A stretch of DNA of 34,751 nucleotides from Amycolatopsis acididurans (GCF_012328925.1 NZ_JAAXLS010000064.1:1-34751); one strand, 5' to 3'; positions 7,984-15,585 are shown, counted from the stretch's first letter. Made by a program: numbers and translations. The notes: generated by a model from the letters alone, not told the origin.

Positions 7984-9270
7984 TTAACGACGGGAATCGC
8001 TCTCCGGTTCAACCGGACGCTGCTTCCGTTTGGGTGAACCTGGCCCCAGCAGGGACGCGGGCCGGATGGCGGCGGCGCCGAACTTCGACCGCGCCACGTC
8101 GGCGGCGACCTCCGCCTCGCGCCAGCGCGGCTCGGGTTGCCCGAAGGTCAGCTGTTCGGGCTCCTCGGTACCGGAGAGCCCTTCCACGCGCACCCCGAGC
8201 AGCCTGATCTCCGCACCCGCGGCCGCTTCCCCGAACAACGCCACGGCGGTCGTGTGGATCACTCGCGCCACGTCGGTCGCCGAGGCGAGGGTGCGGGCGC
8301 GCGTGATCGTGCGGAAGTCGGCGAAGCGCACCTTGATCGACACGGTGCGCCCACGCACCGCCTTGGCCCGCAGGCTGGCCGCGACGCGCTCGGACAGCCG
8401 CAGCAACTCCCGCTCCAGCACCGGCAGATCGCGCTGGTCGGTGTCGAAGGTGTGCTCGGCGCCGATCGACTTCTCCGCCGTGTCGATCTCCACGCCGCGC
8501 TCGTCGTGCCCGTTGGCCAGCGCGTGCAGATGATCCGCCGCCGCGTTGCCCACGGCCCGCCGCAGCCGGCTCAGCGGCGCGACGGCGACGTCGGCGATCG
8601 TGGCCAGCCCCAGCCGCCGCAGGCTTTCCTCGGTGCGCTTGCCGACACCCCACAGCGCCGAGATGGGCAGCGGATGCAGGAACGCGAGCGTCTCACCGAC
8701 GGGCACCACCACGACCCCGTCCGGTTTGGCCATGCCCGACGCCAGCTTCGCGACGAACTTGACCCCGGCCACCCCGACCGAGCAGGCGATGCCGTGCTCG
8801 GCCCGCACCCGCTCGCGGATCAGCGCCGCGACCTGCGCGGGCGTGGCGCCCAGGCGCCGCAGCGCCCCGCTGACGTCCAGGAAGGCCTCGTCCAGGCTCA
8901 TCGGCTCGACCAGCGGGGTCAGCTCGCGGAAGATCGCCATGACGCCCTTGGACACCTCGCCGTAGAGGCCGGGCGTCGGCGGGATGAACACCGCGTGCGG
9001 GCACAGCCGGCGGGCCACCGCGACGGGCATCGCGGCACGGACGCCGAACTCGCGCGCCGGGTAGTTGGCCGAGGTGACCACCGACCGCGGCCCCGCACCG
9101 GCGACGACCACCGGCTTGTGCACCAGCTCCGGGCGGGTGCGCAGTTCGACGGCGGCGAAGAACGCGTCCATGTCGACATGCAGCAGACCGCATCCGGTGT
9201 CGTCGGGCACGTGCCGTGCCGACACCCGGAACCGCTCATGACCGGGCGGCAGGCCCGCGTTTCTCCCCAT
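7984..9270 (-). CDS. dinB: DNA polymerase IV (Y-family)
   Basis: A 428-residue Y-family translesion polymerase. Catalytic acidic residues are present: Asp33 in HVDMDAFF, and Asp127-Glu128 in the SLDEAF motif; the YPAREFGVRAAMP finger segment, helix-hairpin-helix region (ALWGVGKRTEESLRRLG) and little-finger domain follow. A C-terminal EQLTFG is a weak match to the sliding-clamp binding motif. ATG 9270 lies 8 bases after a TANNNT -10 element, which together with the loss of homology upstream fixes the start; the much longer in-frame reading is a shadow of the methyltransferase gene. Its promoter matches the PafBC damage-response motif. Confidence 0.94.
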   Translation of the reverse strand: MGRNAGLPPGHERFRVSARHVPDDTGCGLLHVDMDAFFAAVELRTRPELVHKPVVVAGAGPRSVVTSANYPAREFGVRAAMPVAVARRLCPHAVFIPPTPGLYGEVSKGVMAIFRELTPLVEPMSLDEAFLDVSGALRRLGATPAQVAALIRERVRAEHGIACSVGVAGVKFVAKLASGMAKPDGVVVVPVGETLAFLHPLPISALWGVGKRTEESLRRLGLATIADVAVAPLSRLRRAVGNAAADHLHALANGHDERGVEIDTAEKSIGAEHTFDTDQRDLPVLERELLRLSERVAASLRAKAVRGRTVSIKVRFADFRTITRARTLASATDVARVIHTTAVALFGEAAAGAEIRLLGVRVEGLSGTEEPEQLTFGQPEPRWREAEVAADVARSKFGAAAIRPASLLGPGSPKRKQRPVEPESDSRR

Positions 9271-9278
9271 CGCCGCAG

Positions 9279-9301
9279 AGCTTACGTGCGGGCACCGACA
9301 A
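9279..9301 (-). promoter_or_regulatory. PafBC-type DNA-damage promoter of dinB
   Basis: On the minus strand, TTGTCGGTG (9301-9293), 8 bases, then TAAGCT (9284-9279), followed by 8 bases and the dinB ATG. This matches the published RecA/LexA-independent motif TTGTCRGTG-N8-TANNNT recognised by PafBC in mycobacteria. It ends 1 base before the stop codon of the upstream methyltransferase gene, so dinB can be induced independently of that gene. Confidence 0.8.
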
Positions 9302-9302
9302 T

Positions 9303-10046
9303 TCAGGCGCGCCGGGCGATCACGTGCAGCCGGGAGGCGATGTCCCGCAGCGGCTGCACCACGCTGGCCGCGGTCTCGAACTCGGACAGTTCGTCGCCGG
9401 TGAACAGCTCGGCCTCGGCCTCGCCGATCGAATCGGCCACGATGCCGTCGCCCTGCAGCAGCGAGATCCGCAAGCCCGCGGCCTCCAGCAGCGTCGTCAG
9501 CCCCGGCGCGTCGAAGCGGCGGGCCAGGCTCTCGCCGTCGTCGGCCAGCACGCCGTTCGCACCGGTCAGCAGCTGGATCGCCTCGCCGACGCGGCCGGCG
9601 AGCGCGCGGTGCAGCACGGCGGCGTGCCGGTTGGCGGCCAGCACCGACACCGCGCCCTCCGGCGCGATGACCGCGGCCAGCCCGGCGGCCACCGCGCCCG
9701 GCTCGTCGACGACCTCGAGCAGGCCGTGCGCGAGCACGAGATCGGCCGAGCCCGGGGCGACGCGCTCGCTGAGCGCGTCGGTGTCGTCGGCGACGACGGT
9801 GATCCGGTCGGCGACCTCGGTCTCCGCGGCGCGCCGGCGCAGCGTCGCGAGCGCGTTCTGGTTCGGCTCGACGACCGTCACCAGGCAGCCGGCCGCCGCC
9901 AGCGGCACGGCCCACACCCCGGTGCCGCCACCCACGTCGACGACGTGCGGCTCGGTCACTCCCCGCGCCCGTGCGCGAGCCAGCTCGTCCTCCAGCGCGC
10001 GCCACACCGCGTTCGAGCCTCGTGCCGCCCCGATCTCCGTTCGCAT
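9303..10046 (-). CDS. class I SAM-dependent methyltransferase
   Basis: A 247-residue methyltransferase. Motif I is VVDVGGGTGVWAVPLA, motif II ends in the acidic VEPNQNAL, motif post-I/III contains ADDTDAL and motif IV reads ADLVLAHGLLEVV, the Rossmann pattern that binds S-adenosylmethionine. The substrate cannot be read from sequence; the layout resembles CmoM/SmtA-like enzymes, but that is only a suggestion. ATG 10046 follows a TAGGCT -10 element by 8 bases, suggesting a leaderless start. It is upstream of and on the same strand as dinB, 32 bases apart, but dinB has its own promoter in that gap. Confidence 0.85.
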   Translation of the reverse strand: MRTEIGAARGSNAVWRALEDELARARARGVTEPHVVDVGGGTGVWAVPLAAAGCLVTVVEPNQNALATLRRRAAETEVADRITVVADDTDALSERVAPGSADLVLAHGLLEVVDEPGAVAAGLAAVIAPEGAVSVLAANRHAAVLHRALAGRVGEAIQLLTGANGVLADDGESLARRFDAPGLTTLLEAAGLRISLLQGDGIVADSIGEAEAELFTGDELSEFETAASVVQPLRDIASRLHVIARRA

Positions 10047-10054
10047 GGTGGGAC

Positions 10055-10102
10055 AGCCTAGTGAGGCAGCAGACGCGGCCCGGGAGGACACCCGGCTACT
10101 CT
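10055..10102. promoter_or_regulatory. back-to-back leaderless promoters
   Basis: The 62-base gap between the divergent methyltransferase and ParA genes holds one -10 element for each: TAGGCT on the minus strand (10060-10055), 8 bases before ATG, and TACTCT on the plus strand (10097-10102), 6 bases before GTG. The two genes therefore probably share upstream DNA and may be coordinately controlled. Confidence 0.65.
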
Positions 10103-10108
10103 CGGAGC

Positions 10109-10990
10109 GTGCATACGGTCGCCGTACTCAGCCTCAAGGGAGGCGTCGGCAAAACCACGGTCGCGCTCGGAATCGCGTCGGCCGCGATGCGGCGCGGCAT
10201 CCGCACGCTGGTGGCCGATCTCGACCCGCAGGGCAACGCCACGGCCTCGCTGGACCCGCCCTACACCGACGCCACCCTCGCCGACGTGCTGGAAACGCCG
10301 CACCGCTCCGTGCTGGAGCGGGCCATCGCCGCCAGCGTGTGGAACGACGACGTGGAGGTGCTGGTCGGCTCGGAGGAGCTGGAACTGCTCAACGAGCCCG
10401 GCCCCGACGAGGACAGGCTGCTCAACCTCGCCCGCGCACTGGACGAGCTGGACGAGTCCCCGCGCGATGGCAGGCCGTATGACCTGGTGATCCTCGACTG
10501 CCCGCCCTCGCTGGGGCGGCTGACGAAGTCCGCGCTGGTCGCGGCGGACAGCGCGCTGCTGGTGACCGAACCCACGATGTACGCGGTGGCCGGCGCGCAG
10601 CGGGCGCTGGAGGCGATCGAGCGCGTCCGCGACGATCACAACGCGGAGCTGCGCGCGGCCGGCGTGCTGGTCAACCGGCTGCGCCCGCGCTCGCACGAGC
10701 ACCAGTTCCGGATCGCGGAACTGCGGGAGTCCTTCGGCGCGCTGGTGATGCCCACGGCGATCCCGGACCGGCTGGCGATCCAGCAGGCGCAGGGCTCGTG
10801 CAGCCCGATCCACGAGTGGCACTCCCCCGGCGCGCAGGAGATCGCGCTCACCTTCAACATGGTGCTGGCGAAGATCCTGCGGTCGAACCGGGCGGGCAGG
10901 CACCGCATCGACAACGACGAGGACGCGACCGCGGCGACACCCGAGACCGAGACGACCGGTCCGATCGAACCGATCCGTTCCGATGCCTGA
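10109..10990 (+). CDS. ParA/Soj-family ATPase
   Basis: A 293-residue P-loop ATPase of the ParA/MinD group. The deviant Walker A LKGGVGKTT has signature Lys10 and Lys15 almost at the N-terminus; LVADLDPQGNA is Walker A'; VILDCPPSLG is Walker B. ParA proteins bind DNA non-specifically in the ATP form and move cargo such as chromosomes. No ParB gene or parS-like repeat is seen nearby, so this is an orphan ParA rather than the chromosomal parAB. The start is GTG 10109, 6 bases after a -10 element, and gives an N-terminus that begins in the first beta strand. It overlaps the downstream nei gene by 8 bases. A low-complexity acidic Thr-rich tail ends the protein. Confidence 0.88.
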   Translation: MHTVAVLSLKGGVGKTTVALGIASAAMRRGIRTLVADLDPQGNATASLDPPYTDATLADVLETPHRSVLERAIAASVWNDDVEVLVGSEELELLNEPGPDEDRLLNLARALDELDESPRDGRPYDLVILDCPPSLGRLTKSALVAADSALLVTEPTMYAVAGAQRALEAIERVRDDHNAELRAAGVLVNRLRPRSHEHQFRIAELRESFGALVMPTAIPDRLAIQQAQGSCSPIHEWHSPGAQEIALTFNMVLAKILRSNRAGRHRIDNDEDATAATPETETTGPIEPIRSDA

Positions 10991-11783
10991 AGGCGACACC
11001 GTCTTCCTGGCCGGCAAGCGCCTGGAGCGCGCACTGGCCGGAAAGACGTTGTCCCGTACCGATTTCCGCCATCCCGCGCTGGCCACCGCCGATTTGTCCG
11101 GGCACACCGTGCTCGGCGTGCGGACGGTCGGCAAGCATCTGCTGACCCGGTTCTCCGGCGAGCTGAGCCTGCACAGCCATCTGAAGATGGACGGCTCGTG
11201 GGAGATCTACGCGCCCGGTGCGCGGTGGCGGCATCCGGCGCACCAGGTGCGCGTCGTCCTCTCCGCACCCGATGTGCAGGCGGTCGGTTTTCGGTTGCAC
11301 GACTTGAAAATCCTGCCCACCGGCGAGGAGTCCCGGCTCGTCGGCCACCTCGGCCCGGACCTGTTGGATCCACAGTGGACGGACGAGCACGCGGAGCGGG
11401 CGGCGGCCGCGCTGGCCGCCGAGCCCGGCCGCGAGCTCGGGCTGGCACTGCTCGACCAGCGGATCATGGCGGGTGTCGGCAACCTCTACAAATGCGAGAT
11501 CTGCTTCCTGCTCGGCGTGACCCCGTGGTCGCCGGTGTCGGTTGTGGACACGGGCAAAACCGTTGCGCTGGCACGGAAGCTGCTGCTGGCCAACGCGTGG
11601 CGGCACGAGCAGAGCACGACCGGGGAGCTGGCGCGCGGCCGCCGCAACTGGGTCTACGAGCGCACCCGGCAGGGCTGCTTCCGGTGCGGCGGGCGGGTGC
11701 GGGTGGCCCAGCAGGGACACGACGTGCAGCGCCGCCCGACGTGGTACTGCCCGAACTGCCAGCGCGGCCCCGCACCGGAGTGA
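10983..11783 (+). CDS. nei: endonuclease VIII / Fpg-Nei DNA glycosylase
   Basis: A 266-residue base-excision repair glycosylase/AP lyase. The N-terminus MPEGDT supplies Pro2 (Schiff-base nucleophile) and Glu3; Lys51 in TVGKHLL and the H2TH helices (IMAGVGNLYKCEI, with the DNA-contact Asn) follow; the C-terminus is a zinc finger with CFRC and CPNC. MPEGDT rather than MPELPE points to Nei, as in mycobacterial Nei2, and not to MutM. The ATG overlaps the end of the ParA gene, so translation is probably coupled. Confidence 0.92.
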   Translation: MPEGDTVFLAGKRLERALAGKTLSRTDFRHPALATADLSGHTVLGVRTVGKHLLTRFSGELSLHSHLKMDGSWEIYAPGARWRHPAHQVRVVLSAPDVQAVGFRLHDLKILPTGEESRLVGHLGPDLLDPQWTDEHAERAAAALAAEPGRELGLALLDQRIMAGVGNLYKCEICFLLGVTPWSPVSVVDTGKTVALARKLLLANAWRHEQSTTGELARGRRNWVYERTRQGCFRCGGRVRVAQQGHDVQRRPTWYCPNCQRGPAPE

Positions 11784-11794
11784 AATAAATGATG

Positions 11795-11823
11795 TTGCCC
11801 GTCGGCGGATTCCGGCCTAGCGT
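11795..11823 (+). promoter_or_regulatory. promoter of the mini-ORF transcript
   Basis: -35 TTGCCC (11795-11800), a 17-base spacer and -10 TAGCGT (11818-11823), starting 12 bases after the nei stop codon. Transcription should begin near 11830-11831, just upstream of the strong ribosome site. This marks an independent transcript rather than nei read-through. Confidence 0.6.
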
Positions 11824-11836
11824 TGCGGTTACACGG

Positions 11837-11851
11837 GAAAGGAGGTGGTCC
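11837..11851 (+). promoter_or_regulatory. extended Shine-Dalgarno sequence
   Basis: GAAAGGAGGTGGTCC can pair over all 15 bases (one G-U pair) with the universal 3' end of 16S rRNA. Ordinary ribosome sites in this window use 5-7 bases. Such near-full complementarity could hold ribosomes on the RNA. Confidence 0.8.
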
Positions 11852-11855
11852 AAAG

Positions 11856-11894
11856 TTGTTTAACTACAGGACTCGTGAGGTGGCTGTCCGCTAG
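11856..11894 (+). CDS. 12-codon mini-ORF (leader peptide candidate)
   Basis: TTG start 10 bases after the GGAGG core, then codons for FNYRTREVAVR and a TAG stop. Several codons (TTT, AGG, ACT, CGT, GCT) are unusual for this GC-rich DNA, implying that the nucleotide sequence itself is constrained. The stop codon lies in the centre of a 14-base perfect palindrome. There is a dedicated promoter and an extreme ribosome site. No function is known to me; a regulatory leader peptide, or a stretch of RNA that exists to hold ribosomes, are both possible. Translation is not proven. Confidence 0.5.
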   Translation: MFNYRTREVAVR

Positions 11895-11908
11895 CGGACC
11901 GTCCGAGT
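11871..11908 (+). ncRNA. hairpin spanning the mini-ORF stop codon
   Basis: GTCCGCTAGCGGAC (11886-11899) is a perfect palindrome; as RNA it gives a 5-bp stem with loop CUAG containing the stop. Around it, ACTCG (11871-11875) pairs with CGAGT (11904-11908), and two G-U pairs can extend the outer stem. A third copy of GTCCG at 11901-11905 could compete for the CGGAC arm. This suggests a structured RNA in which a terminating ribosome disrupts the fold. Confidence 0.5.
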
Positions 11909-12177
11909 TTCACAGGTCGCGCCGGCGCAGGCGAGTGCCCGCCGCGCGACAGGACACGACGGCCTGCGAGCGAATACCAGGCAGTCACCGGACCCCCGGC
12001 GTCCCGAGAATAGTCCGGCTCGGGCCGGAGCGGCTGACGACGCTCCGGAGTTCGCGCCGGGGGCTCCCACCATCCACCCGCCGGAAATACCGGCAGTCAA
12101 CCGGGTGAGCCACGACAGATCGCTAACTTTTCGGCACATTCGGCCGCAAAAGTTGCCTCCATCCGGCCGACAGCCAC
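11909..12177. other. non-coding stretch upstream of the acetyltransferase gene
   Basis: No credible gene on either strand: the possible ORFs have arginine/proline-rich shadow composition and no ribosome site. A short hairpin GCCGG-AAATA-CCGGC lies at 12080-12094. The inverted repeat AACTTTT / AAAAGTT occurs at 12125-12154, described separately. The downstream part of the mini-ORF transcript presumably extends into this region. Confidence 0.5.
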
Positions 12178-12183
12178 TACCCT
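12125..12183 (+). promoter_or_regulatory. leaderless promoter with inverted repeat, GNAT gene
   Basis: -10 TACCCT (12178-12183) lies 7 bases before the GTG; a candidate -35 is TTGCCT (12153-12158), with a long 19-base spacer. AACTTTT (12125-12131) and AAAAGTT (12148-12154) form a 7-bp inverted repeat whose right arm touches the -35, a likely operator position. These A/T-rich arms stand out in GC-rich DNA. Confidence 0.5.
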
Positions 12184-12190
12184 GCTCGAT

Positions 12191-12727
12191 GTGCTCCAGC
12201 CCACATACCCGATCAGGACGGCGCGGCTCGCACTCCGCCCGTTCAAGCGTGGTGATCTCGCCGCGCTGCATGCGATCCACTCGCATCCGGACGTGACCCG
12301 CCACCTGGGCTGGGCGCCGCCGGGCAACCGGGCCGAGAGCGCGCGGCTGCTGGACACCAAGATCGCACAGTCCGAATTGGCCGAACCGGGCCAGGCGCTG
12401 GCGCTGGGCGTCGAGCTGATCACCTCCCGCGAGCTGATCGGGGACCTGAGCCTGCGCTGGTACGCCGAGGACAAGGACAGTGGCGAGATCCTCGTCCTGT
12501 TCCACCCCCGCCATCACGGCCGCGGCTACGCGGCGGAGGCGACCACCGAGCTGCTGCGGCTGGCGTTCGACTCGTTCGGTCTGGAGCGGGTCCACGGCTA
12601 CTGCGACCCCGGCAACATCGCGTCCGCCTCCCTGATGGAGGGCCTCGGCCTGCGGCGCGAGCCGTCCGCGCGGCACGACGGCGAGCTGGCCTACGCGATG
12701 TCCGCGGGCGAGTGGAAGCGCGGCTGA
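12191..12727 (+). CDS. GNAT acetyltransferase, RimJ/RimL type
   Basis: A 178-residue GNAT acetyltransferase of the RimJ/RimL subgroup. It begins with the TARLALRPFKRGDLAAL strand-helix typical of that group. The acetyl-CoA pyrophosphate loop is HGRGYAAEAT (Q/RxxGxG/A equivalent), followed by the helix LLRLAFDSFGLERVHGYCDPGNIASASLMEGLGL, where N-x-A-S is a RimJ/L hallmark. The acceptor may be a protein N-terminus or a small molecule; it cannot be told from sequence. The GTG start is 7 bases after a -10 element, with no ribosome site. Confidence 0.88.
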   Translation: MLQPTYPIRTARLALRPFKRGDLAALHAIHSHPDVTRHLGWAPPGNRAESARLLDTKIAQSELAEPGQALALGVELITSRELIGDLSLRWYAEDKDSGEILVLFHPRHHGRGYAAEATTELLRLAFDSFGLERVHGYCDPGNIASASLMEGLGLRREPSARHDGELAYAMSAGEWKRG

Positions 12728-12773
12728 CCGGCCCACCGGCGGCCGGCGCACGGCCACCAGCGAAGATGGGCAT

Positions 12774-13808
12774 GTGCTGTTCGAATCGCTTCTCCGCCCC
12801 GCGCTGTACCGGCTGAGCGCCGATGATCCCGAAGTGGTGCACGAACGGACCTTGCGGGCGCTGAGCACGCTCAGCGGTGTACCGCCCGTGCTGTCCGCGC
12901 TGCGCGGATGCTACGGCGTGGACGATCCGGCGACCGTGTTCGGCGTGCGGTTCCCGAACCGGGTCGGACTCGCGGCCGGGATGGACAAGGACGGGCGCGC
13001 GTTGCGGGCGTGGCCCGCGCTGGGCTTCGGTTTCGTCGAGGTCGGCACCGTGACGCGGCTGCCGCAGCCCGGCAACCCGAAGCCCCGCCTGTTCACGCTC
13101 GCCGCGAGCGACGGGGTGATCAACCGGATGGGTTTCAACAACTCCGGCGCCGAGGCACTCGCGCACAGGCTCGCCAGGCAAGGCAAACCGTCCGTCCCGT
13201 TGGGAATCAGCATCGGCAAGTCCAAAGTGGTCCCGCTGGAGGAGGCGGTCGCCGACTACCGGGCCTCGCTGCGGGCGCTGCATCCCTACGCGGACTACTT
13301 CGCGATCAACGTCAGCTCCCCCAACACCCCGGGGCTGCGTGCCCTGCAGGACAAAACGGCGCTCGCCGAACTGCTCGCCGAACTGCGGAGCACATCGGAC
13401 TCGCTCGGCAGCACTCCCCTGCTGGTGAAAGTCGCCCCCGACCTCACCGACAGCGCGCTGGCCGAGCTGCTCGAAGTGTGCGACGCGAACGGCGTCGCGG
13501 GCATCATCGCGACCAACACGACCCTGTCCCGCGACGGCCTCGCCCCGGCCGACCAGCCACTCGCCGGCGAGGCCGGCGGGCTGTCCGGACGTCCGGTGGC
13601 CGCACGGGCGCTGGAGGTGGTGCGGTTCGTGCACCGGCACACCGGAGGCACGCTGCCGGTGATCGGCGTCGGCGGGATCTTCAGCGGCCAGGACGCGCGC
13701 CGCATGCTGGACGCGGGCGCGAGCCTGGTGCAGGTCTACACCGGATTCGCGCTCAAGGGACCCGGGCTGGTGCGCGAGATCAACCGCACACTCGCCGGGT
13801 GGCGCTGA
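12774..13808 (+). CDS. pyrD: dihydroorotate dehydrogenase, class 2
   Basis: A 344-residue FMN enzyme that oxidises dihydroorotate to orotate in pyrimidine synthesis, passing electrons to quinone. The N-terminal helix extension (ESLLRPALYRLSADDPEVVHERTLRAL) is that of membrane-associated class 2 enzymes. Further signatures are PNRVGLAAGMDKDG, GFGFVEVGTVT, INRMGFNN, NVSSPNTPGLR with the catalytic Ser181/182, and the phosphate loop GVGGIFSGQDA. The GTG 12774 start lies 6 bases after a GAAGAT -10-like element and gives the usual family length. The gene stops 3 bases before the converging allophanate hydrolase stop. Confidence 0.96.
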   Translation: MLFESLLRPALYRLSADDPEVVHERTLRALSTLSGVPPVLSALRGCYGVDDPATVFGVRFPNRVGLAAGMDKDGRALRAWPALGFGFVEVGTVTRLPQPGNPKPRLFTLAASDGVINRMGFNNSGAEALAHRLARQGKPSVPLGISIGKSKVVPLEEAVADYRASLRALHPYADYFAINVSSPNTPGLRALQDKTALAELLAELRSTSDSLGSTPLLVKVAPDLTDSALAELLEVCDANGVAGIIATNTTLSRDGLAPADQPLAGEAGGLSGRPVAARALEVVRFVHRHTGGTLPVIGVGGIFSGQDARRMLDAGASLVQVYTGFALKGPGLVREINRTLAGWR

Positions 13809-13811
13809 CCC

Positions 13812-15572
13812 TCACGCCACCATGGGCCGCGTCGCGGTCAGATAGCGGAGGTAGGCACGCCAGTCTCCGAAAGCCGTGATGTCCGGACCCGACGAAGCCG
13901 CCTGCGGATCGCAGTGGAAGCCGATCGCCGTGGTGCCGTCGTCGAGTTCGATCTCGCCTGCCGTCAGCGGCGCGCGCGGCTGCGCGAGGAACCTGCCCAG
14001 CGCGCCCGGCGACAGCGTCCACCGCTCCCCCGTCAGCGACGCGCCGTCGGGCACACGGACGATGCCGGGCTGCGGAGCGGAGCCGGGCAACGCGACCATC
14101 CGGTAGCGCTCCGCGGTGAGTACCTCGCCGCGGAAGCGAGCACCGAGTGCGCTCAGCTCATGGTTCAGCGGCTGCCCACGCAGGTGCGCGCCGAACACGA
14201 CGAGGTCGATTCCCGTTGCGGGACAAGGGGTTCTGAGCTGCTCACCGGCCAGGAACGCGGCGATGTCCAGTGCGATCTGGTCCTCGAACGCCCTCGCGAG
14301 CACCATGACCCCGAAGTGGCCGCCGTCGGCACGGCCGGCCGGGACGGCCACCGCGGCCATGTCGAGCAGGTTCGCGAATGTCGTGTACGTGCCCAGCCGC
14401 GCGCTCACCCCGGCCGGGTCGGCGGCCACCGCGGCGAGCGTCGGATGCTCGGGTGCGGTGGGCAGCACCAGCGCGTCGAAGCCGGCAAGCGCTTCCCCGG
14501 CACGCAGCCGCAGCTCGCCCAGCCTGGCCTGGTCGGCCGCCAGCCGGTGCGCGGGCAGCTCCCGCGCGGCCAGGACGATCTTCGCGACCACCGGGTCCAC
14601 GCCTTCGGTCGCGCCTTCCAGGAACTCGCCGATGGCCGCGTAGCGCTCGGCGACGAACGCGCCGCCGTAGAGGAGCCTGCCTGCCGCCAGGAACGGCGAG
14701 ATGTCGACCGGCTCGACCGTGGCGCCGGAGGCGAGCAGGTCGCCGACGGTGCGCGCGAACGCGGCCCTGCCCTCGGCGGTCAGCGGCGCCAGCCCGGCCA
14801 CGTCGGGAACCGCGATCCGCGGGCGCGCGCCGGCCGCGAGACGCACGTAGTCCGGCCACGCGCGGCTCAGCGGATCGGACCGGTCGGGCCCGGTCATCAC
14901 CGCCAGCGCGCGCTGGCCGTCCACGATCGACCTGGCGAACACCGTCACGCAGTCGCAGGACCGTACCGCCGGCACGACCCCGCGCTTGGGCACCAGGCCC
15001 ATCGTGGGCTTGATCCCGACGATGCCGTTGAACGCCGCCGGGACCCGGCCCGACCCCGCGGTGTCGGTGCCGATCGCGATGTCGACCAGCCCGAGCGCCA
15101 CCGCGACCGCCGATCCGGCGCTCGACCCGCCGGACACCCTCGTCGGATCGTCGGCGCAGGCCACCGGCCCGTGCGGGGTGCGGGTGCCGGCCAGGCCGGT
15201 GGCGAACTGGTCCAGGTTGGTCTTGCCGAGCACCACCGCGCCCGCGTCGACGAGCCGCGCGACGGCGGGCGCGCTCGCTTCCGGGGTGTAGGAGTAGCCG
15301 GGGCAGCCCGCCGTGGTCGGCAGCCCGGCCACGTCCACGTTGTCCTTGACGGCGACGAGCATCCCCGCCAGGGGCAGGGATTCGCCCGCGCGGACGCGGT
15401 CGTCGACCGCCTTCGCGTCGACCAGGACGTCCTCGTACGAACGCAGGGTGATCCAGATGTCCGGCCGGTGGACCTCGGCGAGACGGTCGTAGGCGATGAG
15501 GACCTGACGATGCGCGCTGACGGGCGCCGGGGGCAGGGGCGCGGGTTCGCCAGGCAAGGGCAGCATGTCCAT
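13812..15572 (-). CDS. atzF: allophanate hydrolase
   Basis: A 586-residue amidase-signature enzyme with the C-terminal domain typical of allophanate hydrolase, which converts allophanate to ammonia and CO2. The Ser-cisSer-Lys triad is Lys76 (VAVKDNVDV), Ser150 (SGGSSAGSA) and Ser174 (GTDTAGSGR). The second domain begins about residue 440 (LVVFGAHLRGQPLNHEL), as in AtzF/DUR1 C-termini. The start at ATG 15572 is 7 bases after -10 TAACGT, giving a leaderless mRNA; the second ATG at 15566 has an AGGTGA ribosome site at good distance and may be the real start. No urea carboxylase gene is adjacent. Confidence 0.9.
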   Translation of the reverse strand: MDMLPLPGEPAPLPPAPVSAHRQVLIAYDRLAEVHRPDIWITLRSYEDVLVDAKAVDDRVRAGESLPLAGMLVAVKDNVDVAGLPTTAGCPGYSYTPEASAPAVARLVDAGAVVLGKTNLDQFATGLAGTRTPHGPVACADDPTRVSGGSSAGSAVAVALGLVDIAIGTDTAGSGRVPAAFNGIVGIKPTMGLVPKRGVVPAVRSCDCVTVFARSIVDGQRALAVMTGPDRSDPLSRAWPDYVRLAAGARPRIAVPDVAGLAPLTAEGRAAFARTVGDLLASGATVEPVDISPFLAAGRLLYGGAFVAERYAAIGEFLEGATEGVDPVVAKIVLAARELPAHRLAADQARLGELRLRAGEALAGFDALVLPTAPEHPTLAAVAADPAGVSARLGTYTTFANLLDMAAVAVPAGRADGGHFGVMVLARAFEDQIALDIAAFLAGEQLRTPCPATGIDLVVFGAHLRGQPLNHELSALGARFRGEVLTAERYRMVALPGSAPQPGIVRVPDGASLTGERWTLSPGALGRFLAQPRAPLTAGEIELDDGTTAIGFHCDPQAASSGPDITAFGDWRAYLRYLTATRPMVA

Positions 15573-15579
15573 TCACCTG

Positions 15580-15585
15580 ACGTTA
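15580..15585 (-). promoter_or_regulatory. -10 element of allophanate hydrolase gene
   Basis: TAACGT on the minus strand, 7 bases before ATG 15572; a weak -35 (TGGTAT) lies 17 bases upstream. The 91-base gap to pspM means the hydrolase need not be part of the psp operon. Confidence 0.5.

Noticed and set aside
9271..10005. N-terminal extension of dinB over the methyltransferase gene
   Set aside because: The added part is Arg/Gly-rich shadow sequence, and dinB has its own promoter and ATG at 9270.
11845..12108. 87-codon plus-strand frame starting at GTG 11845
   Set aside because: Its start lies inside the ribosome site and the product is Arg-rich with no recognisable pattern; the 12-codon TTG frame fits the signals better.
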